A stretch of DNA of 64,000 bases. Origin: Citrus sinensis. Taxonomy: Eukaryota > Streptophyta > Magnoliopsida > Sapindales > Rutaceae. The notes beneath the pieces were generated by a model. The model saw only the letters and a program-made list of their open reading frames with translations, was not told the DNA's origin and did no database searches. How positions within the stretch are numbered: the first letter of the stretch is position 1; every line of letters begins with the position of its first letter. The stretch covers positions 26,379,001-26,443,000 of the forward strand of contig NC_068564.1 of the NCBI RefSeq assembly GCF_022201045.2. Reading direction: 5' to 3'. A program made the position numbers and the translations under genes. This document shows positions 13,090 through 24,830 of this stretch, in pieces.

Positions 13090-13260
13090 ATTTTGTAGTC
13101 GTAGCTGTCATCAATTTGCACTCTGCTTTGGTTAACACTTACCCTTTCTAACAAATTAATTCTCTCTTTGGTATCTATATCGTATTTGTATTTATTTCAG
13201 AATGATTTTATCTTTCTTATATCATCAAGATAGCTTCATCTTGAAGAAGTAATATGAAAT
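13090..13260 (-). promoter_or_regulatory. conserved distal upstream block of protease genes
   Basis: This block, about 0.4-0.55 kb upstream of protease gene 1, resembles 39755-39930 in the same orientation (shared AGCTGTCAT, AACACTTAC, TTCAGAATGATTTTAT or close variants). It also resembles, in reverse orientation, the upstream region of the plus-strand gene at 42405-42480. It therefore travels with the protease genes and is probably a duplicated promoter segment rather than a transposon. Confidence 0.45.
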
Positions 13261-13881
13261 GAGACAAAGAGCATTATGAAACAAGAAAACTAGACGAAGA
13301 AAGCAGAGCAATTTTCTTAAAGGTGGTAGAATTGAGTTTCTGACTCTAACCTATGAATGACTAAATAGTAATTAAGATACTAATTTGCTACATTACTAAG
13401 CTGATCATCTTAGAAACAAGATAAAATCGACTTTCAATTTAAATTGTTGTTCTAATATTACATAATAGCATGCTTATTCTACTATACAAACACACACACG
13501 CGCGCGCGAGCACACACACACACAGTTATTTTCTAGTGCAGGCACCCTCATTTTTTTCATACAGACACGCGGTTAAACCATACAATTTAATTGAATTAGT
13601 GTAGACATGCTATTAAATGGCACAATTTAATAGGGTGTCCACATTACAAAAATGAGACGTCTGCACTTGAAAATAATTGTGTGTGTACACACACACACAC
13701 AAAAGAAAAACATTAATTAGCTAGTCTAGTAAACTTATGTATGGGCTACATTAATAAATAATAAGATCACTATTAGCTGCTATAATAATCAAGAATGACA
13801 AAAATTAGCAAAAAGATATGGAGCTCTTTAGTAATGTTATTCATGAAGACAATGATGACAAACCACAATAGGGTTGGGCTA
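13261..13881. other. intergenic upstream of protease gene 1, left flank of the Ty1 element
   Basis: AT-rich sequence with the CA/CG microsatellites and fold-back structure listed separately. No coding signal. It ends at the TTTAC target duplication of the Ty1 element. Confidence 0.4.
13489..13703. repeat. fold-back (MITE-like) sequence between CA microsatellites
   Basis: The arms at about 13511-13590 and 13600-13690 are imperfect inverted copies. The left arm reads ACACACAGTTATTTTCTAGTGCAGG, and the right arm on the other strand reads ACACACAATTATTTTCAAGTGCAGA. Both then contain CTCATTTTT and a TTTAATT core. CA/CG dinucleotide runs (13489-13524, 13679-13702) form the outermost arms. It looks like a small hairpin MITE. 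No certain target duplication can be read because of the microsatellite borders. Confidence 0.5.
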
Positions 13882-13886
13882 TTTAC

Positions 13887-14400
13887 TGTTAGGAAATTGG
13901 TGGGTGCAGCAGGACCGCAACTAAAATAAAATTGGAAATAAAATAAAGAACAAGCACAATAGAGGACACCGAAAATTACGTGGTTCGGCTTTTAGCCTAC
14001 ATCCACGGGCGAAGACAGAAGGAAATATTTTACTAGTGAAATAAGGATTACAAGTATTGTAAGATTTTAGCTCACTACCCAAAACCCCAATACACCTAAT
14101 CTCTCACTCACTAGACACGCAAGAGTTTATTAAACTCTTGAAAACTCTCAACACTCAAAGAAAGAAAGATTTCTCTCGATGGAATTGAATACAAAATGAA
14201 ATGAGGAGCTCTGCCTTTTATAGCCAAAAAATGGCTATTAAATTATTATTTTTACCACCGTCTTCATTCTTCTATTTTCTTCTTTCTTCTTTTTTCTTCA
14301 TTCCAAATTTGCTGCTGCCAAATTCTTCAACATTTTCTTTGGCCGGCTGTCAAAGCCAACTTTGCTTATTCAAGGGTTCTAGATGCAGCCAAATTTGACA
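13887..14400 (-). repeat. 3' LTR of the Ty1 element
   Basis: 514 bp, TGTTAGG at one end and TTTGACA at the other. The purine tract AAGTGGGAGAA (minus) is adjacent at 14401-14411. Compared with the 5' LTR it has a 17-bp extra pyrimidine stretch near 14272-14290 and lacks a 16-bp duplication near the other end. Confidence 0.93.
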
Positions 14401-14415
14401 TTCTCCCACTTGGAG

Positions 14416-15606
14416 TGATGGGTGTCGAAGCCAACAAAAATAAATTCCTACTCTAAATAAATTGTGTATAGTGATTGAGCAGGGTCGTGTCCACAGAGAT
14501 CGGTAATTATTTAAATCCTTTTGAAACGTAAAACGTAAAATGGGGGAATTGTTGACAATAATAAAAATCAAATTAAAATAACAAGAATGCAAATTAAAGT
14601 TGTAATTCAAATTGGAGAAAGCTCTGGTTGAAGGAATTAACTCAGCTTGATTCGACTACTGATCATTGATTCAAATATAAATTATTATTACTCATGAATA
14701 GACCGATTATAGCTATTGAGACCCTCTAATAGCCAATCTCTCCTTAACTAGTCGATAACCAAGGTACGACCGTTGGTTATTTCCCTAATCAATAGACAAC
14801 CCTAGATACGATCATAGAATTTAATCAATTGACAGCCTGAAAAACCAGAGAGACCCAAATCCTAATCAACACATATGATGATTCATTTAAATTAGATTGT
14901 TTATTCTCACAACACAACTCTCTGCTATGTTATTTGTCACAAGCATTAAATTCTTCATACGATGAATCCTTTAATTGACAATAGATTAAGTTGATAATTA
15001 AATAGTGGCCAATTACCTAATTAACAAACATAATCATGAAAATAATTCAGAGAATAAATAAATACCCAAAAATTAATAAAACAATTAAAGCACAAGAAAG
15101 ATCTCACAGTAGTGATGAATCAAAGCTTCATTAACCTTCAACCAGAAAAATGGGTTTAGTTCCTCATAGAGAGAAGAGAAAAATTAGATCTAGGGTTTCT
15201 TTTTCTCCAATCCAAAAATCCCCCCTTTTTCACAATTGATTCCTCCCTTAAATACTCTCTCTCTCTTCTTTTTTAGAGTTCTATTTAAAATAAAATACTA
15301 ATATCTAAAATATTAAATTCGTAATTACAAAAATAGCCAAAAATATAAAACACGTTAAACTAAAAACTGCAGGTCCGCAATTGACAGCACGCGCCCACGC
15401 CTTATCAACAAAGTTCTTCTGCCGCTCATAATTTCTCCAAGGGAACAATCATCCCTAAACATAATCTTGTAGCTCAATTTTATCACCAATCAATAGAATT
15501 GCACCTACAAAAGTAAATCACAGGTAAATCACTATTATTAAATGCAAAACATCGATATTAAGGGAAGTAAACAATGCAAAACTAGTGCATAAATTGCACT
15601 CTAACA
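14416..15606 (-). repeat. 3' LTR of the Athila element
   Basis: 1191 bp with TG...CA termini. It is nearly identical to 23574-24764. Sense transcription runs leftward in window coordinates. Confidence 0.95.
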
Positions 15607-18141
15607 AATTCCCCCACACCAAGATGATGCTTGTCCTCAAGCATATAACTCAAGATTAATCTCAAATTTCCACTCAATTCTCATCTCAACTCATCCAAAA
15701 ACAATTTTAAGCAAGCATACCTCAAGAAATTAAGTCGTTCAACGTTCGAGAGACAAGGATTTTAAAGCATAGAATTTCGTAAGATAGAATAAGAACATTC
15801 AACCACCAAGAAGATCCATTCAAAACTCAAGTGCAGCAAGATTTAATAGCCCTCTCAATAACTTCACTCCATGCACTCAAAGTGTTTAGGGTGTCATTTA
15901 TCCACTCAAATCAAATCAAAGAATGCTATTACCATAAGCTTGCTCATATATCACATCTCAATCCACAAAACATGAATAAAATGCAAAAATCTAAGGGTCT
16001 TAAAAGGGTTGTAATGGGGTTAAATTGGAGAAATGAAAAAGAAAGGTTTATGAAAGAAAAAGAGATCAAAATGAGAAGAATGAACTCATTGAATGAACTT
16101 ATGATATCAAAATGCTTATTTCTACTCAAGTCACCAAGAATGTAAAATTTTTTTTTTCGATTTTTCTTTTTCTTTTTCTTTCTTTTTTTTTCTTTTTTTT
16201 TTTTTGATTTTTTTTTTGAATCAAACAAAAGAAACGAACCTTGCACAATTTAATTCAAGCATAATGCTTGTTGATCTAATTGAGAAACTTTAATACAAGG
16301 TAGAAAAAGCAACAAAATATATCCACACAATGAGTCCAAAAATCTCCTTAAATTGAGGCTCAAAAAGAAGAAAAATGGTTAAGTCGACGGAGAGAATTAG
16401 ATGGGTAATGGTTAAGGCTCAAACAAAGGTAGCAAATAAAGGTCTTCGGGTAGAGAAGGAAAAAAAAATGTGAGAATAGAAAAATGGAATATGGTTTGCC
16501 CTTATCATTTTAATGCATAAAATCCCGTAATGTGGCTTCAACATGCATAACAAAGCAAGTTCTAGAATAAACAAACTAGGATTGATATTCACATAACAAA
16601 AATAATTAGAGCAAAGTGGTTGCTCATAGGCTCAAATCCTCACAAAGTTGGTAAATTTGCCATCAAATCATGTACACTCTTCAAATGAATCAACCATCAA
16701 TAGTGGTGTAGAATGAGAAGAAGGTATGAGTGAGATATAAAAGGAAAGGTAAAAATGATAAGAAGTGAGAAAGATGTATGTAGTAATATGAAAAGTGAAA
16801 GATAAAATGTGAGTGATGAAAGAGTATGATAGAATAAAAATAGATGTAAATAATTTGAGATAGATGGGAAAAGAGTAGTGAGAGAGAGAGGAAAAGAAAA
16901 TTAATAATATATGAAGCATACTGCAAAAATCATTTAAGGATGAGTAGAGTGAAAACAATAATTCCAGACATCAATAATGCAAAAATCCCTCCCCCACACT
17001 AAGAATTGACATTGTCCCCAATGTAAGATAATCAAAGCTCACATAAAAATTAAAGCGTAAGGATAAAAGATTAAGGGCAAAAACTTCCCTGAATTGTGAG
17101 CTTTGATCCTCATAACGTCTATGGGCTTGGCGGGAATGGTGGGATAAATCCCACACTCTTGAAGTATGCGGCCAAATTCTGCTCCATCTTGTCACGGATT
17201 TCGATTCACGGGCCTGGAATGCAGGTCGTAGGCTGGTTGCGTTGCGATTGCTGCTCGGCTGGAGCTTGCTTGATGGGCGCGGGATGGCACTGATTGTGTT
17301 GCGCGCGCGCGCTGGGGCTGCTGGATCTGCGCGCTGCGTGGGCTGTGTTGTGCGCGAGAGCTGGGCTGACGCTGGTGCTGCGTTGCGTTGCGCGCGCGGG
17401 ACTGATGCGCTGCGTGATGGTGATGGCTGGAGCTTGCTGCGTTGCGCGCGGCTGGTTTCGCTGGTGGGACTTCGTTGCGCGCTGCTGGGCTGCGAGACAC
17501 GGGATGCTGGTGCTTGCGCTCACGGGATGGTGCGTTTTCCGGCGGGCTGGTTTGCTGCTGGTGTGCTGCAAGCGGCTGGAGAAGAAAACAAGTTCTGGAA
17601 AATTAGGGATTTTGTGAACAGTGAATAGTGAACAATGATTTTCGATTTTTGGTTTTTTTTATATATATATATATATATATAAATAAATATATAAAAGAAA
17701 GAAAGGAACGAAAATAAATAAATAAATGATGATTTTCGATATTTGGTTTTTTTTTTTTTTTTTTTTTTTTAGTGATGAATCACTTTGAAACACTAAAAAT
17801 TTCAGAAGTACTTTTCTAATAAGTACGTGGGCACGCCTTATCAAAAATTTTCTTCTGACCAAAATAAGCAAACACATTAAATTTCAGAAGTACTTTTCTA
17901 ATAAGTACGTGGGCACGCCTTAAAACTTTGAGACATTAAAAATTACAGAAGTACTTATTAGCTAAGACGTGGGCACGCCTTATCAAAAATTTTCTTCTGA
18001 CCAAAATAAGCAAACTCATTTTCATTTTTTTTTTCATTTTTTTTTAAAGAAGATAAAACAAAAACCAAAATAAATAAATCATTTGGGTTGCCTCCCAAAA
18101 AGCGCCTTTGTTTTATGTCTTTGGCTAGACACATTTATGTA
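15607..18141 (-). other. Athila 3' non-coding region with duplicated hairpin/purine-tract module
   Basis: 2.5 kb between the pol stop and the 3' LTR. It contains the terminal purine tract with an adjacent perfect hairpin (15627-15644), and a second purine tract GTGTGGGGGAGG with an adjacent hairpin at 16987-17024. There is an AG/CT-rich segment at about 16670-16960 and a GC-rich block at about 17200-17590. Three diverged repeats of a unit carrying GGGCACGCCTTA lie at about 17800-18010. Open frames in the GC-rich and AG-rich parts are low-complexity on several frames at once and I do not call them genes. No transmembrane env-like protein is visible. Confidence 0.7.
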
Positions 18142-21100
18142 TCAATCTCCATAAATAGGATTCTCGAGAGCCAATTCCTCCACAATATTCACCGAAAAAC
18201 CTTCGTAAAAAGGTTTTAAACGATGACCATTAACTTTAAAGGCTTTATTAGAGATTGGACTCCGAATCTCAACTGCACCATGAGGAAAAACATTAGTAAC
18301 AATAAAAGGTCCTACCCAACGAGAACGTAATTTACCAGGAAAAAGTTTAAGTTTAGAGTGAAAGAGAAGAACTTTTTGACCAATGGTGAACTCCTTTCTC
18401 AAAATCATTCTGTCATGAAATGTCTTCGTCTTTTCCTTGTAAAATCGCGAACTCTCGTAGGATTCATTTCTAATCTCCTCCAACTCTTGCAGCTGCAACT
18501 TCCTCTGCTTTCCCGCTTCATCCATCCGCATATTGCATTGCTTAACCGCCCAGTATGCTCTGTGCTCAAGTTCTACAGGTAAATGACAATGCTTACCAAA
18601 TACTAAACGATAAGGAGACATACCTATGGGAGTTTTGTAAGCGGTGCGATACGCCCATAATGCATCATCTAATCTCAAACTCCAATCCTTTCGATTTGGA
18701 CTAACTGTCTTTTCAAGAATAGACTTGATTTCTCTGTTTGATATCTCAGCTTGTCCACTTGTCTGTGGATGATAGGCGGTAGACACTCGGTGGGTAACAT
18801 GATATCTTTTGAACAGAGCTTCCACCACTCGATTACAGAAATGAGTGCCTCTATCACTTATCATCGCTCTCGGTACACCAAACCTGGCAAAAATATTAGA
18901 CTTGACAAAATCTACAACAACTTTAGCATTGTCAGTCCGGGTGGCCTTAGCCTCTACCCACTTAGAAACGTAATCCACTGCTAAAAGAATGTAAGAATTG
19001 CCAAAAGATGAAGGAAAAGGTCCCATAAAATCAATGCCCCACACATCGAATATTTCACATACAAGAATAGGGGTAAGTGGCATTTGATTTCTATGACTTA
19101 AATTACCAGTCTTTTGACAACTCTCACACGACTTACAAAACATATATGAATCACGAAATAAAGTAGGCCAAAATAAACCACATTCTAACACCTTGGATGC
19201 TGTCCTTTTGGGACCAAAATGACCACCACATGCATATGAGTGGCAAAATTGAAGAATAGAAGGAATTTCAAACTCAGATACGCACCTTCTGATGACTTGG
19301 TCAGAGCAATGTTTCCACAAGTAAGGGTCATCCCAAACATAGTATTTAGCATCGCTCTTAATTTTATCCTTTTGAGCCCTCGTCAGATCACTAGGTAGTG
19401 TTCTTGTAACTAAGTAATTGACAATGTCAGCGTACCAAGGAACCATACCTTGAGTTACAAAGAGATGCTCATCTGGAAAATCATCTTTCAAAGGTGCTGC
19501 TTCTTCACTCGTGGTCAATCTACTAAGGTGGTCTGCAACTAAGTTTTCTGTTCCTTTCTTGTCACGGATCTCCAAGTTGAATTCTTGAAGCAATAGGATC
19601 CAACGGATAAGTCTCGGTTTCGCTTCCTTCTTGGCGAGCAAATATCTGAGAGCTGCATGGTCAGAAAAAACAATCACTTTAGTACCCAATAAATATGAAC
19701 GGAATTTTTCTAAAGCAAAAACAATAGCTAAAAGTTCTTTTTCCGTTGTCGAGTAATTGCACTGAGCACTATCAAGTGTTCTTGATGCGTAATATATCAC
19801 ATGAGCAGCTCTTCCAACCCTTTGTTCGAGAACAGCACCAACAGCATAATTACTGGCGTCGCACATTATCTCAAAAGGGAGGCTCCAGTCTGGTGGCTGT
19901 ATAATTGGAGCTGAAGTCAACAACTCCTTAAGTTTATCAAATGCTACCTTGCATGCTTCATTAAAATCAAACGTCACATCTTTCTGAAGAAGCTTGCATA
20001 AAGGCTGAGCTATCTTCGAAAAATCCTTGATAAATCGTCTATAGAAACCTGCATGACCAAGGAAAGAACGAACTTCCCGCACACATGTGGGATAAGGTAA
20101 AGATTTAATAACATCTATTTTAGCTTTATCTACCTCAATTCCTCTAGCAGAGACTACATGACCCAAAATAATGCCTTGATCTACCATAAAATGACATTTT
20201 TCATAATTCAAGACAAGGTTTGTTTCAATGCATCTTTCAAGCACTTTCTTCAGATTATAGAGACAATCATCGAAAGAATCAGCATAGACTGTAAAATCGT
20301 CCATAAATACTTCTATAGTGTTTTCTACATAGTCTGAAAAAATACTGACCATGCACCTCTGAAAAGTGGCGGGAGCGTTACAAAGACCAAATGGCATACG
20401 TCGGTACGCAAAGGTTCCAAAAGGACATGTGAAGGTAGTCTTCTCCTGATCCTCAGGCGCAACTGGTATCTGATGAAAACCTGAATAGCCATCAAGACAA
20501 CAAAAGTGAGATTTTCCTGCCAACCTTTTAAGCATCTGATCAATAAAAGGAATAGGAAAATGATCCTTCCTAGTGAGTGAATTAAGCTTTCTAAAATCAA
20601 TACAAACCCTCCACCCATTCTGAACTCGGGTAGGAACTAACTCACCATAAGAATTCTCAACAATTGTTATACCAGTTTTCTTTGGTACCACTTGTACCGG
20701 ACTTACCCATTTGCTATCCGAAATTGGATAGATTATACCTGCATCAAGAAGTTTTAGAATTTCTTTCTTCACTACTTCCATCATGAGTGGATTCAAACGG
20801 CGTTGAGCTTGAATTGAAGGTTTGGCATCTTCCTCCAGCAGTATTCTATGCATGCACGTGGACGGACTTATCCCTTTAATATCTGCAATTGTCCACCCAA
20901 TAGCCTTTTTATAATCTCGTAGCACTCTAATAAGTTTCTCTTCCTCTAAAGTACTAAGCTTTGAAGAGATGATCACCGGAAGTGTCTCATCATCTCCTAA
21001 AAACATGTACTTTAGATGACTAGGCAATGGTTTAAGCTCTATTTTTGGTGCCTGCAAAATAGATGGAAGAAGTTTTGCATTAGATGAAGGTAATTCATTA

Positions 21101-23508
21101 TTAGACATATGATGAGTTAAAGTTCTCAAAGAATTTAATTCATAAATTGTCTCTTGCAATACAGAATTTAAAACAAACTCATTTTCATCCTTTTGCAATC
21201 CTTTGAGGCCCAAACTGTTATTTAAAGCAGCTACCAATGAATCTTCAACATCCAAATAAAAAACTTCCTGCACTATAGGGTTAATAACATCCATAGAAAA
21301 TACCGAATGTTCCTCACTGGGATATTTCATGGCATCATACATATTGAACTCTATAACCTCTCCATCAAACTCCATAGTAAGAGTCCCTTTATGTACATCC
21401 ATTTTAGTTCTAGCAGTTTTAAGAAAAGGTCTTCCTAGCAAAATTGGGACAAAATTAGAGGAGTTATCATCTTCCATATCAAGTACATAAAAATCAGCAG
21501 GAAAATCCAACTCATTAACTTGTACTAAGACATCTTCTAATACCCCATCAGGATATGCATTAGACCTATCAGCTAGTTGAATTATCACGCCAGTTTCTTT
21601 TAATGCACCAATATTTAAAGACGAATAAATAGAACGAGGCATGACATTAATAGAAGTTCCTAGATCTAACATAGCCTTCTCAACTCTAACACTACCAATT
21701 TTGCAAGGGATAGTAAACATACCTGGATCCTTGCACTTGGGAGGTAATTTCTTTTGGAGAACTGCTGAAACATTCTCCCCCATATGAACTCTTTCATCTC
21801 CTCTTAATTTTCTCTTGGAGGTGCACAGTTCCTTAAGAAATTTAGCATATCGAGGTATTTGTTTTATAGCATCTAATAAGGGAATATTTACCTCAACCTT
21901 GCGAAATGTCTCAAGGATGTCTTTCTCTTGTTCCTCCTTCTTGGATTTTGCAAACCGGCTTGGAAAAGGAGGAGGTATCACAATAGGTAGGGGTTTCGCT
22001 CTGGTGGGTTGCGCATCCTGAGATTTAGGCATCAATTCATTCTTTTCAAGCTCATCTTCTACATGCTCTGTCACTTTCTTACTAGGCTCTTGCAACTCAT
22101 TCCCACTTCTAAGGATGACGGCACTGGCGTTTTGCTTTGGATTCACCTCAGTTTGTGAAGGCAATTTCCCAGATACGTGAGACTCTAGACGGCTCATCGT
22201 AGTTGCCAATTGACTCACTTGGTTTTCCAAGTTCTGAATGCTTGCTGTAGTTGCCTGCTGAAATTGTTGAGTGTTAGTCGCAAGTGATTTAACAATTTCT
22301 TCAAGAGATATACCTGACTTGGAGTTTGACTGTGGAGGTGTTGGTTGTCTTGGTGGATACTGTTGTGGGAATCCCGACGGCCTAACTCCATAGCTGAAGT
22401 TGGGATGATCCTTCCATCCCGGATTGTATGTTTGTGCATAAGGATCATACCTCCTCTGAGGCATGCCTGGAAATCCTCCAACTGTATTGGCTTGTTCAAC
22501 GGGTTCTTCTTGAAGTGTAGGACACATATCAGTTGAATGACCCATATTGTAACAAATACCACAAGTCTTCACCTGTTGCACATTACCTACAACAAACTTT
22601 TCCACAAGAGAAGTAAGTTTATCTAAACGTTGTTCAACAGAAGAAATATTTACCTCATTCACCGTTCTTGAAGTGGCATCTTGTCTGCTGCCAAATTGTT
22701 GTGCATTGGCAGCCATATTTGAGATCAACTCCCTTGCTTGAGTAGGGGTCTTGTTCACCAACACGCCTCTACTAGCAGCATCTATCATACTCCTATCCAT
22801 CAATGATAATCCTTCGTAAAAATATTGAATAAGAAGTTGATCAGAAATCTGATGCTGAGGACAGCTGGCACACAATTGTTTGAATCGCTCCCAATACTCA
22901 TACAAAGTCTCCCTAGGAAGTTGTCTGATCCCACAAATGTCTTTTCTGATGTTAGCAGCTCTTGAAGCAGGAAAGTACTTCTCGAGGAACTGCTTCTTCA
23001 AATCATTCCACGTTGTAATCGATCCAGGAGGCAAGTAATACAACCAATCTTTAGCTAGCCCATCTACAGAGAACGGAAAAGCACGCAGCTTAATCTGCTC
23101 TTCAGTCACGCCTTGTGGTCTCATACTTGAACACACAACATGAAACTCCTTAAGATGTTTATGAGGATCTTCACCTGCAAAACCATGAAACTTGGGTAAT
23201 AAATGAATAAGACCAGACTTTAATTCAAAATTTACCTCCAAATCTACATATTGAATGCAGAGTGGTTGCTGATTCAAGTCTGGTTCAGCTAACTCTCTAA
23301 GAGTTCTTTCTACAGGTGCAGGTCTATCCATCACTTGTTCTTCAGAATCGCTAGATGATTCAACTAAATTAGGCACCGTATCTGTTTCAAAAAGCAAAGG
23401 CGACGAGGATCGTTGCTTAGCTCGCTTAGTCTGCTGTCTCAGCTGGCGAGCTGTCTTCTCAATTTCAGGATCAAACGAAAGTGTACCTGTACGAGAAGAA
23501 CGAACCAT
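18142..23508 (-). CDS. Athila-lineage gag-pol polyprotein
   Basis: 1788 residues in one frame, beginning 65 bp inside the 5' LTR. In order: a retrotransposon gag domain (about residues 100-270, including [17 protein letters not shown]); a CCHC knuckle [14 protein letters not shown] (about 316-329); a retropepsin-like domain with [10 protein letters not shown], the DLG form typical of Athila; reverse transcriptase with [18 protein letters not shown] and FMDDF (near residue 1070); RNase H with [13 protein letters not shown]; an HHCC integrase zinc finger ending CKSCESCQ; and a DDE core with [17 protein letters not shown] and [13 protein letters not shown]. All catalytic motifs are present with no stop or frameshift. 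The product would copy and insert the element through tRNA-Asp-primed reverse transcription. Confidence 0.95.
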   Translation of the reverse strand: MVRSSRTGTLSFDPEIEKTARQLRQQTKRAKQRSSSPLLFETDTVPNLVESSSDSEEQVMDRPAPVERTLRELAEPDLNQQPLCIQYVDLEVNFELKSGLIHLLPKFHGFAGEDPHKHLKEFHVVCSSMRPQGVTEEQIKLRAFPFSVDGLAKDWLYYLPPGSITTWNDLKKQFLEKYFPASRAANIRKDICGIRQLPRETLYEYWERFKQLCASCPQHQISDQLLIQYFYEGLSLMDRSMIDAASRGVLVNKTPTQARELISNMAANAQQFGSRQDATSRTVNEVNISSVEQRLDKLTSLVEKFVVGNVQQVKTCGICYNMGHSTDMCPTLQEEPVEQANTVGGFPGMPQRRYDPYAQTYNPGWKDHPNFSYGVRPSGFPQQYPPRQPTPPQSNSKSGISLEEIVKSLATNTQQFQQATTASIQNLENQVSQLATTMSRLESHVSGKLPSQTEVNPKQNASAVILRSGNELQEPSKKVTEHVEDELEKNELMPKSQDAQPTRAKPLPIVIPPPFPSRFAKSKKEEQEKDILETFRKVEVNIPLLDAIKQIPRYAKFLKELCTSKRKLRGDERVHMGENVSAVLQKKLPPKCKDPGMFTIPCKIGSVRVEKAMLDLGTSINVMPRSIYSSLNIGALKETGVIIQLADRSNAYPDGVLEDVLVQVNELDFPADFYVLDMEDDNSSNFVPILLGRPFLKTARTKMDVHKGTLTMEFDGEVIEFNMYDAMKYPSEEHSVFSMDVINPIVQEVFYLDVEDSLVAALNNSLGLKGLQKDENEFVLNSVLQETIYELNSLRTLTHHMSNNELPSSNAKLLPSILQAPKIELKPLPSHLKYMFLGDDETLPVIISSKLSTLEEEKLIRVLRDYKKAIGWTIADIKGISPSTCMHRILLEEDAKPSIQAQRRLNPLMMEVVKKEILKLLDAGIIYPISDSKWVSPVQVVPKKTGITIVENSYGELVPTRVQNGWRVCIDFRKLNSLTRKDHFPIPFIDQMLKRLAGKSHFCCLDGYSGFHQIPVAPEDQEKTTFTCPFGTFAYRRMPFGLCNAPATFQRCMVSIFSDYVENTIEVFMDDFTVYADSFDDCLYNLKKVLERCIETNLVLNYEKCHFMVDQGIILGHVVSARGIEVDKAKIDVIKSLPYPTCVREVRSFLGHAGFYRRFIKDFSKIAQPLCKLLQKDVTFDFNEACKVAFDKLKELLTSAPIIQPPDWSLPFEIMCDASNYAVGAVLEQRVGRAAHVIYYASRTLDSAQCNYSTTEKELLAIVFALEKFRSYLLGTKVIVFSDHAALRYLLAKKEAKPRLIRWILLLQEFNLEIRDKKGTENLVADHLSRLTTSEEAAPLKDDFPDEHLFVTQGMVPWYADIVNYLVTRTLPSDLTRAQKDKIKSDAKYYVWDDPYLWKHCSDQVIRRCVSEFEIPSILQFCHSYACGGHFGPKRTASKVLECGLFWPTLFRDSYMFCKSCESCQKTGNLSHRNQMPLTPILVCEIFDVWGIDFMGPFPSSFGNSYILLAVDYVSKWVEAKATRTDNAKVVVDFVKSNIFARFGVPRAMISDRGTHFCNRVVEALFKRYHVTHRVSTAYHPQTSGQAEISNREIKSILEKTVSPNRKDWSLRLDDALWAYRTAYKTPIGMSPYRLVFGKHCHLPVELEHRAYWAVKQCNMRMDEAGKQRKLQLQELEEIRNESYESSRFYKEKTKTFHDRMILRKEFTIGQKVLLFHSKLKLFPGKLRSRWVGPFIVTNVFPHGAVEIRSPISNKAFKVNGHRLKPFYEGFSVNIVEELALENPIYGD

Positions 23509-23550
23509 ACACCAAGTAAAACGTAAAAAGGATTAAATAAATGACACCAA

Positions 23551-23568
23551 TCCCCGGCAACGGCGCCA
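23551..23568 (-). other. primer-binding site of the Athila element (tRNA-Asp)
   Basis: The minus strand reads TGGCGCCGTTGCCGGGGA, complementary to the 3' end of plant tRNA-Asp. It is separated from the 5' LTR by five bases. It is the standard Athila primer site. Confidence 0.9.
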
Positions 23569-23573
23569 AAATT

Positions 23574-24764
23574 TGATGGGTGTCGAAGCCAACAAAAATA
23601 AATTCCTACTCTAAATAAATTGTGTATAGTGATTGAGCAGGGTCGTGTCCACAGAGATCGGTAATTATTTAAATCCTTTTGAAACGTAAAACGTAAAATG
23701 GGGGAATTGTTGACAATAATAAAAATCAAATTAAAATAACAAGAATGCAAATTAAAGTTGTAATTCAAATTGGAGAAAGCTCTGGTTGAAGGAATTAACT
23801 CAGCTTGATTCGACTACTGATCATTGATTCAAATATAAATTATTATTACTCATGAATAGACCGGTTATAGCTACTGAGACCCTCTAATAGCCAATCTCTC
23901 CTTAACTAGTCGATAACCAAGGTACGACCGTTGGTTATTTCCCTAATCAATAGACAACCCTAGATACGATCATAGAATTTAATCAATTGACAGCCTGAAA
24001 AACCAGAGAGACCCAAATCCTAATCAACACATATGATGATTCATTTAAATTAGATTGTTTATTCTCACAACACAACTCTCTGCTATGTTATTTGTCACAA
24101 GCATTAAATTCTTCATACGATGAATCCTTTAATTGACAATAGATTAAGTTGATAATTAAATAGTGGCCAATTACCTAATTAACAAACATAATCATGAAAA
24201 TAATTCAGAGAATAAACAAATACCCAAAAAGTAATAAAACAATTAAAGCACAAGAAAGATCTCACAGTAGTGATGAATCAAAGCTTCATTAACCTTCCAC
24301 CAGAAAAATGGGTTTAGTTCCTCATAGAGAGAAGAGAAAAATTAGATCTAGGGTTTCTTTTTCTCCAATCCAAAAATCCCCCCTTTTTCACAATTGATTC
24401 CTCTCTTAAATACTATCTCTCTCTTCTCTTTTAGAGTTCTATTTAAAATAAAATACTAATATCTAAAATATTAAATTCGTAATTACAAAAATAGCCAAAA
24501 ATATAAAACACGTTAAACTAAAAACTGCAGGTCCGCAATTGACAGCACGCGCCCACGCCTTATCAACAAAGTTCTTCTGCCGCTCATAATTTCTCCAAGG
24601 GAACAATCATCCCTAAACATCATCTTGTAGCTCAATTTTATCACCAATCAATAGAATTGCACCTACAAAAGTAAATCACAGGTAAATCACTATTATTAAA
24701 TGCAAAACATCGATATTAAGGGAAGTAAACAATGCAAAACTAGTGCATAAATTGCACTCTAACA
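23574..24764 (-). repeat. 5' LTR of the Athila element
   Basis: 1191 bp. The right boundary CTAACA is followed directly by the TGGAG target duplication. Confidence 0.95.
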
Positions 24765-24830
24765 TGGAGATTAGATTGAGAATCAATCAATCTCCACACC
24801 ATCCTTTCTGTTTCGCCATAATCATGTTGC

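Larger units (their letters stand above)
14416..24764 (-). mobile_element. Ty3/gypsy LTR retrotransposon, Athila lineage, complete
   Basis: A 10.35-kb element in minus orientation nested in the Ty1 element. The LTRs of 1191 bp at 14416-15606 (3') and 23574-24764 (5') start TGATGGG and end CTAACA. A perfect 5-bp target duplication, TGGAG, lies at 14411-14415 and 24765-24769. The primer-binding site matches tRNA-Asp (23551-23568) and the purine tract GGTGTGGGGGAATT is at 15607-15620. One uninterrupted 1788-codon gag-pol frame is present. By eye the LTRs differ at about nine positions. No env-like frame was seen in the 2.5 kb between pol and the 3' LTR. It appears structurally competent, though activity cannot be judged from sequence alone. 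Confidence 0.95.

Noticed and set aside
16668..16958. Hydrophobic open frames in the Athila 3' region as a membrane protein
   Set aside because: They arise from an AG/CT-rich tract read on the minus strand. The composition explains the apparent hydrophobicity.
17192..17628. Long overlapping open frames on both strands as a possible env gene
   Set aside because: They are open because of GC-rich low-complexity sequence on several frames at once. No signal peptide or membrane segment in a sensible order.
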